NCBI GenBank assembly: GCA_017472325.1
Contig: JAFUQM010000009.1
Span: forward strand, 1 to 32,733
Source of the DNA: Lachnospiraceae bacterium
Lineage (GTDB): Bacteria; Bacillota; Clostridia; Lachnospirales; Lachnospiraceae
DNA length: 32,733 nucleotides
Reading direction: 5' to 3'
A model generated the notes under the pieces. The model searched no databases, was not told where the DNA came from, and saw nothing but the letters and a program-made list of their open reading frames with translations. The position numbers and the translations under genes were made by a program. Shown here one piece after another: positions 15,733-24,480 of the stretch. How positions within the stretch are numbered: the stretch's first letter is position 1; each line of letters begins with the position of its first letter.

Positions 15733-17133
15733 CTAATATTCCCACACAATCTGTTCACATTGGCTAATCGCATTTAACATTGCGATTAGTTGTGCATTAT
15801 ACACTGGATTACTTGTAAGTGCATCTTCTGCTGCACAATTTGTATATCCTGCATCTGCTATATATGTGATACATTTCGTATTTCTTCCAAGAAAATAATG
15901 CAGATGATTTTGCAGTACTGTATCATACTCATGATTTGCTATAATATAGTTTACTACAGATAATTCCATCATATCTGCAAGCAATTCTTCGTTATTATCC
16001 TGTTCCTTATTGCCACATGTCAGATATTCCTCATCTTTGGAATCACCCGCAATTTTTTCCACTCTGTCTCGTAACGCATTCATCACAAGCTCACATACTT
16101 TTGTATCTACTGGATACGTCGTTGACAAGTACGTAACGTCACCATAAAAATATCCTGACACTCCTGTCGTTTCTTCTCTATTCTCCAGCATACTGTAGGC
16201 ATTCAGCACGGTGGCATATTTTGCCGCTCCTGTTGCCCGATACAATTCTGTTGCCGCAAAATACACTAGACCTCCATCCAGTCTGTCAAAAGAAGTCTGG
16301 GCATAATCAAATGCTTTTCTGGCAAGGCGCAAACAGGTATCTGCATATCCAGCATCATATATCTTATATGTATGATAGAATTTTGTCATCACAGCCGCAA
16401 AATATAAACTTGCTTCTGCATTCTCCTCTGCCATATCACTGCCTGCACTCACACCACCTGTAGCATCATTCTGTCGAAAGGAAAGACGTTCCGTACTCTT
16501 CTTTACAACATCCAGAATATCCGGAATCCCATTGCCACTCTCCGGAATGTTCATATCATCCGTATAGGCGCTTGCGTATAATTCATACGACAGAAGCAAT
16601 ATTGTAGCTTCTTCACACATAATATAAGTTTCTGGCTTTTCTACATAGTCAGCATACCCCCGAAAAGCATCATAAAGAATCGTTTCATATATGTCCTCTC
16701 GAATCTCAAATGGATATGACATACCTATCACATCAGCCATAATATAGTATTTTCCATCCTTTGTTACTTCTGTAAATGTGCCATAACTATTATATTCTTC
16801 TAATTCTGCATTATATTCGCTTTCTTCGATTCTGCCAGTATAAATACATTCACCAGTTTCTACATTTATGACATAAAAAACAGAAGGCAGATTCTCCCCT
16901 CTGAAAATAGCTATTTTATCACTTCCTGGTTTATATCCAACCTGATTTACCAGAATCTTCGGAATGCTTTGCGGCACTTCATAATCCAGCCGTGCCGAAC
17001 TGTTTACTGTTATATTATGTTCTGTCTGCTCTACATCCTGTTCAAGGCTGTGTTCACTGAATGTAAATATATCCGCACACCCCGTCAGCATACATAGTAT
17101 GCAAAAAACTGACAGAATTCTTGTTATCTTCAT
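15733..17133 (-). CDS. GH9-like lipoprotein lacking the catalytic residues
   Basis: This 466-residue protein begins with a lipoprotein signal (lipobox LTGC, mature Cys19). From about residue 58 it has a CelD_N-type Ig-like domain (PKILVNQVGYKPGSDKIAIF), then a GH9 (alpha/alpha)6 fold marked by LLLSYELYA, NIPESGNGIPDILD (from residue 195), a short GGVSAG and the C-terminal HYFLGRNT and SNPVYNA (441-447). The DAGD motif carrying the catalytic base of GH9 cellulases is absent, with tens of residues missing before LLLSYEL. The glutamate of the usual NEVAIxxNA block is replaced, Thr at the aligned site. It is thus probably a surface carbohydrate- or peptidoglycan-binding pseudoenzyme. It starts an operon with ddl and murF under the promoter at 17170-17198. 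Confidence 0.75.
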   Translation of the reverse strand: MKITRILSVFCILCMLTGCADIFTFSEHSLEQDVEQTEHNITVNSSARLDYEVPQSIPKILVNQVGYKPGSDKIAIFRGENLPSVFYVINVETGECIYTGRIEESEYNAELEEYNSYGTFTEVTKDGKYYIMADVIGMSYPFEIREDIYETILYDAFRGYADYVEKPETYIMCEEATILLLSYELYASAYTDDMNIPESGNGIPDILDVVKKSTERLSFRQNDATGGVSAGSDMAEENAEASLYFAAVMTKFYHTYKIYDAGYADTCLRLARKAFDYAQTSFDRLDGGLVYFAATELYRATGAAKYATVLNAYSMLENREETTGVSGYFYGDVTYLSTTYPVDTKVCELVMNALRDRVEKIAGDSKDEEYLTCGNKEQDNNEELLADMMELSVVNYIIANHEYDTVLQNHLHYFLGRNTKCITYIADAGYTNCAAEDALTSNPVYNAQLIAMLNAISQCEQIVWEY

Positions 17134-17169
17134 GTACCCTGATTACCTTCCACTCAAGTTGTTGTGTTC

Positions 17170-17198
17170 ATTATACCGCCTTTTACTTTTGGGGTAAA
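17170..17198 (-). promoter_or_regulatory. Sigma-A promoter of the GH9-like/ddl/murF operon
   Basis: On the minus strand TTTACC (17193-17198, 4 of 6 to TTGACA), 17 bp, then a perfect TATAAT (17170-17175), about 37 bases ahead of the start codon at 17133. Confidence 0.65.
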
Positions 17199-17222
17199 GT
17201 ATTTCCTTTCACGGAGGTAACA

Positions 17223-18404
17223 CTAAACTTTTGTACACGCATCCCGATATACAATTCTTCCATCAATGATGGTATACAGTGTTTTGGTAAATACTTCCAT
17301 CGGATTGCCTGTAAATATAGCAATGTCTGCATCCTTCCCTACTTCAATAGAGCCAACTCTGTCACTGACATTACAAATTCTAGCTGCATTAATGGTAATT
17401 GCCCGAAGTCCTTCCTCAATTCCTAACCCCGCCTTTGCTGCAAGACCAGCACATATTGGAAGTGACTGAATCAGAGAAACCGGATGGTCAGTCATAATAG
17501 CTACCTCAACACCCGCAGCATGCAAAACACCTGCTGTTTTAAACGCCATATTTTGCACTTCAATCTTACTTCTGCTTGCCAAATCCGGACCAACAATTGC
17601 AGGAAATCCTTCCTTTGCCAGTTCCTTTGCAATCAGATGTCCTTCGCTACAATGATCAAGCGTCATCGCAAGACCAAATTCCTTCGCAATACGAATGGCT
17701 GTGTATATATCATCCACTCTATGAACATGCGCTTTTAAAGGAATTTTACCTTCCAGAACTGGCAGCCAGCTTTCATATTGATAATCTTCTTCAAAGGTTT
17801 CCCCCTGTTTTGCATTTTTCTGATAGCTATCCTTTTTGGCTTTATATTGTTTTGCATAAAAAAGTTCTTCGCGAAGCATCGATGCTATTGCCATTCTCGT
17901 ACTTGGAGATTTCCCTTGTCCGGAATAATTCACTTTCGGATTTTCACCAAATGCAATTTTCATTGCTGCGGGTGCAAGTACAATTAAATCATCTATTCTT
18001 CTACCCTTCATCTTCACGAATGCAAATTGCCCACCCACCACATTGGCGCTTCCAGGTCCAATCATCGCAGAAGTAATTCCCGCACGTACGGCATCATCAA
18101 AAGCAGCATCCATGCTATTAATCGCGTCAATGGCACGCAGCGTTGGTGTAATCGGATTGACGGTTTCGTTACAATCGTCCCCTTCCATCCCTTTTTTCTC
18201 TTCCGTAATACCCACGTGACAATGCGCTTCAATGAGTCCCGGCATAACCCATGCACCCGATGCATCTATGACCTGCATGTCCACTGACGGCACGATTGGT
18301 ATCCTGTTTACCTCTGCAATTTTACCATTTTTTATTAGTATACTCCCATTTTCAATCACTTCTCCTGTCATCGTATAGATAGTTCCACCTGTAATTGCAA
18401 TCAT
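17223..18404 (-). CDS. Amidohydrolase-superfamily enzyme (imidazolonepropionase-like), substrate unknown
   Basis: This is a 393-residue TIM-barrel metal-dependent hydrolase. The N- and C-termini form the small beta-sandwich (ITGGTIYTM, VGKDADIAIFTGNPMEV). Metal ligands are the HCH pair in MPGLIEAHCHVG, further His in LKAHVHRVDD and MTLDHCSEGH, and the catalytic Asp in IMTDHPV. The insertion AFGENPKVNYSGQGKSPSTR is typical of a Clostridia/Bacteroidetes subgroup annotated only as amidohydrolase. AAAGGAG lies seven bases before the ATG at 18404. It is not visibly in an operon with its neighbours. A cyclic amide or dipeptide-like substrate is plausible but not shown. Confidence 0.87.
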   Translation of the reverse strand: MIAITGGTIYTMTGEVIENGSILIKNGKIAEVNRIPIVPSVDMQVIDASGAWVMPGLIEAHCHVGITEEKKGMEGDDCNETVNPITPTLRAIDAINSMDAAFDDAVRAGITSAMIGPGSANVVGGQFAFVKMKGRRIDDLIVLAPAAMKIAFGENPKVNYSGQGKSPSTRMAIASMLREELFYAKQYKAKKDSYQKNAKQGETFEEDYQYESWLPVLEGKIPLKAHVHRVDDIYTAIRIAKEFGLAMTLDHCSEGHLIAKELAKEGFPAIVGPDLASRSKIEVQNMAFKTAGVLHAAGVEVAIMTDHPVSLIQSLPICAGLAAKAGLGIEEGLRAITINAARICNVSDRVGSIEVGKDADIAIFTGNPMEVFTKTLYTIIDGRIVYRDACTKV

Positions 18405-18429
18405 ATTGTATCTCCTTTACTATGTAGCA

Positions 18430-18450
18430 CGTGCATGTATACCATGCACG
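18430..18450. repeat. Perfect 8-bp inverted repeat upstream of the amidohydrolase
   Basis: CGTGCATG (18430-18437), loop TATAC, CATGCACG (18443-18450). It lies just upstream of the amidohydrolase RBS on the minus strand. There is no T-run on either side, so it is more likely an operator or leader hairpin than a terminator. In the same 200-bp gap GCAATCGA and TCGATTGC form a second, widely spaced inverted pair (about 18463 and 18518). Confidence 0.5.
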
Positions 18451-18603
18451 CTATATAAAAAGCAATCGAAGAGAAAAGTATATTAGCTAAAAATGGCAGA
18501 GCATGTGTAGTATAAATCGATTGCGATTTGTTCCTGCAAAACGCTTAAAACAAATACTACTCATACTCCAATATATGCTTATTTCGTGTATCTGTTACAA
18601 TCG

Positions 18604-19470
18604 CTATTCAAGCTTTCCAAGCGGATTGACAGGCGTCCCGTCTTTGGTTAGCTTAAAATATATATTACTACCTTCTATGCTATAATATTTACTCGGTGCG
18701 TTCACAAATCCCACAATATCTCCAGCCTCTACAACATCACCAGCCATCAACGGGATATCTCTTAACTGCCCATATGTGAGCTGATATCCATCCCCTATAT
18801 TGATATCCACTGCTTGTCCGATTTCTGCATCTTCATATACAGCAACGACTTCACCATCTGTTGCTGCACAAATCATTGCCCCTTCTGTTGCTGCAATAAC
18901 AATCGCAGGATTGTACTTGTACTGCTGTAAAGTAGCAAAATAAATAGTTTTATCCATACTATAATTTAACAAAACATTTCCTGCTACTGGCCACTGCAAT
19001 GTATCGCTTTCCTCAAAAGAAAACTCACGACTACTTATATGCGCAGACGTTTCCACTGCCTCTTCCTCAGTCTCTTCTGTTTCTGTTGCATTTTCTTCTT
19101 TATTCTGTGTATCATCCGTTTAACTTTCTAATACAGCATTATCAGTTTCCTCAGTAGTTGCATTTGTAACACCAGTAGAATGGGCTTCTCTATATGCCGG
19201 GTCATAATCCATATCATCAATTGCCTGCAAATCCTGTACCAAGTCAGATTGCGTATTTTCTAGTTCTGCACTTGCAATATTCTGTGCCTGACTGTCAGCC
19301 TGATTTTCTAACTGGCTAAAATCTACAACATATCCATCATCATTGCTTTTGTTAATCTCTCTGACATAAACCCCGGTTATAGTCAGTGCAGATAGCACAA
19401 ACAAAGAGGAGGCCAGCATAATAGCTCTTTCTTTTTTATGATTTGATTTTTGTCTACTTCTTCTTTTCAT
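18604..19470 (-). pseudogene. spoIIQ: SpoIIQ-like LytM/M23 protein interrupted by an in-frame TAA
   Basis: The frame starts at 19470 (RBS GGATAGGAG six bases upstream) with a basic N-terminus and one membrane helix (IMLASSLFVLSALTITGVYV), then a Ser/Glu/Gln-rich linker. It meets a TAA at codon 117 (19120-19122). The same frame continues without shift through TDDTQNKEENATETEE into a degenerate LytM domain (LQWPVAGNVLLNYS, ICAATDGEVVAVY, LTYGQLRDIPLM, IYFKLTKDGTPVNPLGKL) and stops at 18604. Total length, about 288 codons, and the position right after spoIID match clostridial SpoIIQ, which forms the channel with SpoIIIAH across the forespore membranes. The zinc-binding His of active M23 enzymes are replaced, as in B. 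subtilis SpoIIQ. A single base change would restore the gene. Confidence 0.8.
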
Positions 19471-19519
19471 ATAAAACTCCTATCCCGCTTCTAAACGCGT
19501 CTTATCACTGCCTTTCCTA

Positions 19520-19549
19520 TAGTTTTGCCTCAATTTTACGCTTTATTCA
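19520..19549 (-). promoter_or_regulatory. Sigma-F-like forespore promoter of spoIIQ
   Basis: On the minus strand GGCAAAACTA (19520-19529) fits the sigma-F -10 consensus GGNRANANTR fully, and TGAATA (19544-19549) resembles its -35. The spacing is 14 bp instead of the usual 15-16, so the assignment is tentative. spoIIQ is sigma-F dependent in other endospore formers. The site overlaps the spoIID stop. Confidence 0.42.
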
Positions 19550-20554
19550 GTTTCTTTGAATTTGTATATTGGTAAAATAATGCTGCAAGATTGTTGTATA
19601 ATTATTGCCTGCTTTTGCCATAATATTGGCACCATACTGTGACATACCAACACCATGTCCGATTCCTTTTGTTGTAATCTCGACTGTATCTGTTTTCTCT
19701 TCTATTGCAAAACAGGCTGAATTCAGATTGAAAAAACGCCTAAAATATTCTCCCTGTATTTGCCATGTACCAAGTTGCACTTCTCTCACATAATCACTAC
19801 TATCGCGCACTAATTTTATCTGGTCTACATTCATCGCACCAGTGTCATAATCTTCCATTCCATATGCCGACACCAGTTCTTCTATTTTGTCCATAAATTG
19901 ATTTTTATTATAAGAATATACGCAGAGATAATCTGGTGAGCACATGTCCTCACTACTATCGACCGATTGAAGATGCGGATAGTCCGCACTGGAAAATGCT
20001 TCCATTCCATTCCTTGTTCTACCTGCGCTTAACAAAAAATACGGGGTATCCACTGCAATATTTTCATACTGTACAATGCATCCTTCTGTTTCCATAATCG
20101 CACTCTGCAGTCTAGGGTAGTATGTCTCAAAATGAGTCCCAAATTTTTCTTTTATCTGGCGCAGTGTCAGATATTCCTGCTGTAAAAGTTCTGCATCTAC
20201 ATCATCACTGTTCTTATTCTGCCTGTTTTGATACTGCTTATGTACCATTGTCCTTAAAATAACCGCCTGCGCCTTTAATGCTTCCATCTCATAGGCAGGG
20301 TCAATACTTGCTGCAAGCGCTCCTATCAGATATTCTTCTAATGGAAGGCGTTCTATTCCCATATCTGTATGTCTAGCAACAACAATCGGACTTACATATG
20401 TTTTTTTTTCATAAATGCGAACACTTCCCATAAAGGTTGCATATACATATGGTAAAATCAGCATAAATAAAAGAACTGCACCAAACAATTCCCATTTTTT
20501 CTTTGGCACAGCTCTTTTTTTCTGCTTTGTTATGTTATAAATCTTATCTCTCAT
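19547..20554 (-). CDS. spoIID: Stage II sporulation protein D
   Basis: SpoIID is a membrane-anchored lytic transglycosylase that degrades septal peptidoglycan during forespore engulfment. This 335-residue protein has an N-terminal membrane helix (LFGAVLLFMLILPYVYATF, about 23-41), the domain start RLPLEEYLIGALAASIDP, EALKAQAVILRT, and the C-terminal family signature KGIGHGVGMSQYGANIMA. The residue aligning with the catalytic glutamate of B. subtilis SpoIID (Glu88, in AEMP) appears to be Ser83 here (AASIDP), which is unusual. It has a GAGGTGG RBS and a sigma-E-like promoter just upstream, and is followed by spoIIQ, the order known from C. difficile. Family identity is firm, catalytic status is open. 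Confidence 0.9.
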   Translation of the reverse strand: MRDKIYNITKQKKRAVPKKKWELFGAVLLFMLILPYVYATFMGSVRIYEKKTYVSPIVVARHTDMGIERLPLEEYLIGALAASIDPAYEMEALKAQAVILRTMVHKQYQNRQNKNSDDVDAELLQQEYLTLRQIKEKFGTHFETYYPRLQSAIMETEGCIVQYENIAVDTPYFLLSAGRTRNGMEAFSSADYPHLQSVDSSEDMCSPDYLCVYSYNKNQFMDKIEELVSAYGMEDYDTGAMNVDQIKLVRDSSDYVREVQLGTWQIQGEYFRRFFNLNSACFAIEEKTDTVEITTKGIGHGVGMSQYGANIMAKAGNNYTTILQHYFTNIQIQRN

Positions 20555-20570
20555 AGTCCACCTCTACACT

Positions 20571-20598
20571 ATTGTATGTATCAGTGGTCTATTTCTAT
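20571..20598 (-). promoter_or_regulatory. Sigma-E promoter of spoIID
   Basis: On the minus strand CATACAAT (20571-20578) matches the sigma-E -10 consensus CATACANT completely. ATA lies 17 bp upstream (20596-20598), within the expected 16-18. spoIID is a classic sigma-E gene. The site lies 16 bases ahead of the start codon, so the leader would be very short. Confidence 0.62.
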
Positions 20599-20600
20599 AC

Positions 20601-21710
20601 CTAAGTTGCAAGGTCTAGATGTTGTATGGTTCCGACATTCCCGTTTTCATATAGAAAAATGCCTGTTTTTCTGATTATGCCGTTCACATGATTGTCTTCT
20701 GACGAAGTTAGCGAAAAATCTGTCTCCGCGTTTTGCAGGCAAATAGCACCAACACCTTTTTTTGCAATATGGCATAATTGTTCCTCACCATTTGCATCCT
20801 TTGTCCAGACAAGCAGCTTATTCCATATATCATCGCTTTCATCAATCCAGCCATTATTATCGGAATCAAAATTTGCCAAATCAGCAAATCCATCACATGT
20901 CTTCGTACCAAACAGTTCTGAACCATCTTGAATTACACCATCACCATTGAAATCAACTGCAAGATATCCGCTTCCGTCCGCTAGCTGGGAAATGCTTTCC
21001 ATCTCTCCATCCGCATCCAAATCAAAATAAAATTTCTGATCAGATACAGAGGCAATATTGCTATCTAAATTGATCACAAGCGGATCACACAGCGCCACAG
21101 ACTGTTTCTCATAATGTGCACTATAATATGCCGAAAAACTACGACTCATATCTAGTCCAAGATGGAATGTCATCTCTCTGCCATCCGCAGTCACAACAGT
21201 GCCTTCCGTGGAAAAAGATGTTTCTTCCTGTTCACGAAACAGTATCTCTAAATCCAACTCTGTTGTTGTTACATTAACACTGGAAAACATCGTCTGCATC
21301 ATTTCATCCGATGTTGTGGATTCTTCAGCCACAATTTCTCCCACATCCTCCGTTAGGGAATCAGACTCTTTCTGTCTGCCAAACAAAAGTTGAAAGAGAA
21401 AACGCATACATTCCTGCCTAATTTTCTGATAGGCTTGCCTCTCATCTCTGACAGCAACTCTGTCAATACTCCTTGCATTGCTTAAACGATTTCTAAATTC
21501 AGACAATTTATTTTCTGTATTTTCTTCTACTGGTGTTCCATCCTCTGTTTCTGCTTCATCAGAAGATAATAACAGATTCTCCAATCCATTTTCTCCCAGT
21601 TCTTCCAACGTACTTGTCTGTCTTGTTACAGAAAACTTTAATGTCTGCCTCATCTCAGAAGAATATCTTCTGGCGGATTCCATTCCTATGTTACTGGAAC
21701 CTATTCTCAC
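20601..21710 (-). CDS. Calcium-loop (EF-hand/dockerin-like) protein with a sigma-28-type promoter
   Basis: This 369-residue protein starts at a GTG (21708-21710), six bases after AAAGGAGG. The N-terminal 200 residues are polar and acidic without signal peptide. The C-terminal part contains DPLVINLD, then DLDADGEMES, DFNGDGVIQDGSELFGT and DSDNNGWIDESDDIW. These are three calcium-loop motifs of DxDxDG type followed by the LLVWTKDANGEEQL and GVGAICLQ strands. This C-terminal unit recurs in many bacterial proteins of unknown function from motile species. A sigma-28-like promoter 180 bp upstream links it to motility. No export signal is visible, so it may leave through the flagellar apparatus or stay cytoplasmic. 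Function unknown. Confidence 0.75.
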   Translation of the reverse strand: MRIGSSNIGMESARRYSSEMRQTLKFSVTRQTSTLEELGENGLENLLLSSDEAETEDGTPVEENTENKLSEFRNRLSNARSIDRVAVRDERQAYQKIRQECMRFLFQLLFGRQKESDSLTEDVGEIVAEESTTSDEMMQTMFSSVNVTTTELDLEILFREQEETSFSTEGTVVTADGREMTFHLGLDMSRSFSAYYSAHYEKQSVALCDPLVINLDSNIASVSDQKFYFDLDADGEMESISQLADGSGYLAVDFNGDGVIQDGSELFGTKTCDGFADLANFDSDNNGWIDESDDIWNKLLVWTKDANGEEQLCHIAKKGVGAICLQNAETDFSLTSSEDNHVNGIIRKTGIFLYENGNVGTIQHLDLAT

Positions 21711-21770
21711 GCACTACCTCCTTTGTCGTATTCCACATTTGCGTAAGACTCCTTCCCTGTTGCCTTCCTC

Positions 21771-21822
21771 AAAATAAAAATGGTATATATGCAAAGGAAT
21801 CCTTTCCTTCACATACATACCA
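21771..21822 (-). terminator. Terminator-like hairpin in the leader of the calcium-loop gene
   Basis: Arms 21781-21791 and 21812-21822 pair over 11 bases with one mismatch, with an inner AAAGGA/TCCTTT. On the minus strand the stem is followed by TTTTTATTTT (21771-21780). It lies between the sigma-28-like promoter and the GTG start. It could end hydratase transcripts coming from upstream or act as an attenuator. Confidence 0.55.
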
Positions 21823-21847
21823 TCCGTGGTCATACTACTTTTCAATT

Positions 21848-21883
21848 CAACTGCTTTCTATTTGGCCGAATAGAAAACGGTTG
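21848..21883 (-). promoter_or_regulatory. Stem-loop at the predicted 5-prime end of the calcium-loop gene mRNA
   Basis: CAACTG/CGGTTG outer pairing (21848-21853 with 21878-21883) and a perfect 8-bp inner stem (21855-21862 with 21869-21876) around loop TGGCCG. The transcript start predicted from the promoter at 21892-21918 lies at about 21884, exactly at the base of this hairpin. It could stabilise the mRNA or take part in leader switching. Confidence 0.5.
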
Positions 21884-21891
21884 TACTATAT

Positions 21892-21918
21892 TTATCGGTA
21901 GTTTCTGACAAAAGTTAA
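21892..21918 (-). promoter_or_regulatory. Sigma-28-type promoter of the calcium-loop protein gene
   Basis: On the minus strand the -10 ACCGATAA (21892-21899) is identical to that of the promoter at 3406-3432. A -35 of TTAA (21915-21918, 15-bp spacer) or TAAC (14-bp spacer) precedes it. The -10 is a strong match, the -35 partial. Confidence 0.5.
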
Positions 21919-21961
21919 CCTCTTTATTATAGGACCATCATCCTGTTTTTATACAAGTGTG

Positions 21962-24250
21962 CTATACTCTATTGTAGTTAATGAGACAGCCTTTCAGAAT
22001 AATCTGACGCTCTTCATCTGTCATCTCACCAAGTTTTAATGTAAATTCATTTAGCTTGGAATCTTTTACTACATATGCTTTGATCTCTGCCACTTTTTCT
22101 TCTATAGCTTTCTTAATTCCTGGAATAAATAAATAATCCAGATTCTTGAATGGAAGTTCACCCTTTTCAATTAAGAATGGAAGCATACCCCAGTTAATTA
22201 AGTTAGAACGATATCTCTTTGTCGCATATTCATTCGCAATATTCGCCCATCCACCAAGTACTTTCTGACAGGAAGCGGCCTGTTCTCTCGCAGAACCATC
22301 ACCTGGTTTGACCGCAAAAATAGTAGAGCCAAATCCTGTATTGCTATAATCTGCATCCGCAAATACAGTAGCAACTGCATCCATCACTGGCTTCACATCC
22401 TCATGCGCATCTGCTGGACTTTCACCATTCATTCTTGCTTTTTCTGCTTTCTGAATATCCTTTGCAAGGCCTACATAAGCTGGGTCTTTTCTTGATAAAG
22501 CAAATTCAGCAAGTCCAAGTGGATTGGAACGATAGGAAGATGTCTCTCCTGATGGAATCAGTTCATCTGTTGTTGTAACTGGATCATGAATCTCGGATAC
22601 AACACGCAGTACTAAGTTCTCTGGAAGCGCACCCATTGCTGGCCAGTCTTTGATATTTGGACCAAATTTGATTTCTACGTTCGAATCAGCCACACCTTTG
22701 GAATCAAATACACGATTATCGTAAATTGTCTTATCAAAGAAATATTTATATTTGTTGATTTCTACATCCATATCTGTTGCTGGTGTTAAGAAACCTTTGT
22801 TGGCTGCTGTTGCTGCGATAGAACGAGCATCCATCAATGCAACAGACGCAATCTGTCCACTCTGTAACTTAGATCCTTCTCTATTCGGGAAGTTTCTTGT
22901 AGAGTGACGGATACTAAATGCATTGTTGGCTGGTGTATCACCTGCACCAAAGCATGGACCACAGAATGCTGTTTTTACAATCGCACCTGTTGCAAGTAAG
23001 TTTGCTACACTACCATTTTTCACAAGTTCCATATAAACAGGAGTAGATGCTGGGTATACGCTTAATGTAAATTCGTCTGGTCCGATACTTGCACCTTTTA
23101 AGATATCTGCTGCAGCACAAATATTTTCAAATCCACCGCCTGCGCAACCTGCGATAATACCCTGTTCTACATACAGTTTACCATTCACAATCTTATCCTG
23201 CAAAGAGTAATCTACAGCACCGCCGAGGCTTACAAGTGCCTTCTGCTCTACATCATGTAAAATATCTTTTAAGTTAGCATTTACTTCTTCAATTGTATAT
23301 GTGTTGCTTGGATGGAACGGCATTGCAATCATTGGTTTTACTGCTGATAAATCTACCGTAATCATACCATCATAGTAAGCAACTTCACCTGGATTTAATT
23401 CCTTATAATCTTCCACACGTTTATGAATGTCATAGAAATCTTTGATTTCGTCATCTGTTCTCCAGATAGAAGATAAACAGGTTGTCTCTGTTGTCATAAC
23501 ATCAATACCAATTCTAAAATCAGCACTTAAAGAAGACACACCTGGTCCAACAAATTCCATGACTTTGTTATTCACATAACCATTGCCAAATACTGCACCG
23601 ATAATTGCCAGTGCAACGTCCTGAGGACCAACTCCTTTTGCTGGTGCGCCTGTCAGATATACACCAACAACGCCTGGCATATTAATGTCATATGTCTGAT
23701 TTAACAACTGTTTTACAAGCTCTGGTCCGCCTTCTCCCATTGCCATTGTACCAAGAGCACCATAACGTGTATGAGAATCGGAGCCAAGAATCATCTTACC
23801 GCCGCCAGCTAACATTTCTCTTGCAAACTGGTGAATAACTGCCTGATGAGGTGGTACATAAACACCACCATATTTCTTTGCACAAGTCAGACCATACATA
23901 TGGTCATCTTCATTGATTGTTCCACCTACTGCACAAAGAGAATTATGACAGTTTGTAAGCACATAAGGCATTGGGAATTTTTCTAATCCTGATGCTCTTG
24001 CTGTCTGAATAATACCAACAAATGTAATGTCATGAGATGTCAGCTTATCAAATCTGATTCTCAATTTATCCATGCTGTCTGATGTGTTGTGTTCTTTTAA
24101 AATACCATAAGCAATTGTATTCTCTGCTGCTTGCTCTTTTGTGATGTCTTTGCCTGTTTTACTTTTAATCGCAGCAGTTGCTTCTGCGCTGTCAGGAATA
24201 ATTTCTGTGCCATTAATAAGATAAGCACCGCTGTTTAATAATGTTACCAT
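21962..24250 (-). CDS. Aconitase-superfamily hydratase (YbhJ-like)
   Basis: This is a 762-residue iron-sulfur hydratase related to aconitase. Recognisable blocks are the substrate/active-site region [15 protein letters not shown] and [23 protein letters not shown], the cysteine of IIAGCAGGG, the CxxC of [13 protein letters not shown] (cluster ligands), and [15 protein letters not shown] with the arginines of the aconitase swivel side. Length and pattern match proteins annotated hydratase in Clostridia and YbhJ in E. coli, whose substrate is not established. Citrate/isocitrate activity cannot be assumed. I chose the ATG at 24250 because GAGGAGG lies seven bases upstream. A sigma-A promoter at 24410-24438 gives a leader of about 150 bases. 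Confidence 0.85.
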   Translation of the reverse strand: MVTLLNSGAYLINGTEIIPDSAEATAAIKSKTGKDITKEQAAENTIAYGILKEHNTSDSMDKLRIRFDKLTSHDITFVGIIQTARASGLEKFPMPYVLTNCHNSLCAVGGTINEDDHMYGLTCAKKYGGVYVPPHQAVIHQFAREMLAGGGKMILGSDSHTRYGALGTMAMGEGGPELVKQLLNQTYDINMPGVVGVYLTGAPAKGVGPQDVALAIIGAVFGNGYVNNKVMEFVGPGVSSLSADFRIGIDVMTTETTCLSSIWRTDDEIKDFYDIHKRVEDYKELNPGEVAYYDGMITVDLSAVKPMIAMPFHPSNTYTIEEVNANLKDILHDVEQKALVSLGGAVDYSLQDKIVNGKLYVEQGIIAGCAGGGFENICAAADILKGASIGPDEFTLSVYPASTPVYMELVKNGSVANLLATGAIVKTAFCGPCFGAGDTPANNAFSIRHSTRNFPNREGSKLQSGQIASVALMDARSIAATAANKGFLTPATDMDVEINKYKYFFDKTIYDNRVFDSKGVADSNVEIKFGPNIKDWPAMGALPENLVLRVVSEIHDPVTTTDELIPSGETSSYRSNPLGLAEFALSRKDPAYVGLAKDIQKAEKARMNGESPADAHEDVKPVMDAVATVFADADYSNTGFGSTIFAVKPGDGSAREQAASCQKVLGGWANIANEYATKRYRSNLINWGMLPFLIEKGELPFKNLDYLFIPGIKKAIEEKVAEIKAYVVKDSKLNEFTLKLGEMTDEERQIILKGCLINYNRV

Positions 24251-24305
24251 CCTGTGTCCTCCTCGTTTATGTGAATGTTGATGGGAATTGAGACTGTGGT
24301 TGCGG

Positions 24306-24319
24306 ATATCTGCAGATAT
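24306..24319. promoter_or_regulatory. Perfect 14-bp palindrome in the hydratase leader
   Basis: ATATCTGCAGATAT is fully self-complementary and lies about 85 bases downstream of the predicted hydratase transcript start. It has the form of a dimeric-regulator operator or a small mRNA hairpin. No regulator can be assigned. Confidence 0.4.
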
Positions 24320-24409
24320 TCTGTAATCCACGTTGTCCGAAATTCCTATATAATATTTTCCATAATAGCCTCTAAATCTCTGTTAGCTAAATTCCAATAC
24401 AACGATTAC

Positions 24410-24438
24410 ATTATATAGTAATTATTGGGGTTGTGCAA
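24410..24438 (-). promoter_or_regulatory. Sigma-A promoter of the hydratase gene
   Basis: On the minus strand TTGCAC (24433-24438), 17 bp, then a perfect TATAAT (24410-24415). Confidence 0.72.
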
Positions 24439-24480
24439 TGAGAAATTCCTGTATGGTTCTACAGATATGGTATAGAATAG

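Noticed and set aside
18430..18450. Terminator upstream of the amidohydrolase gene
   Set aside because: The stem is perfect, but neither strand has a T-run after it.
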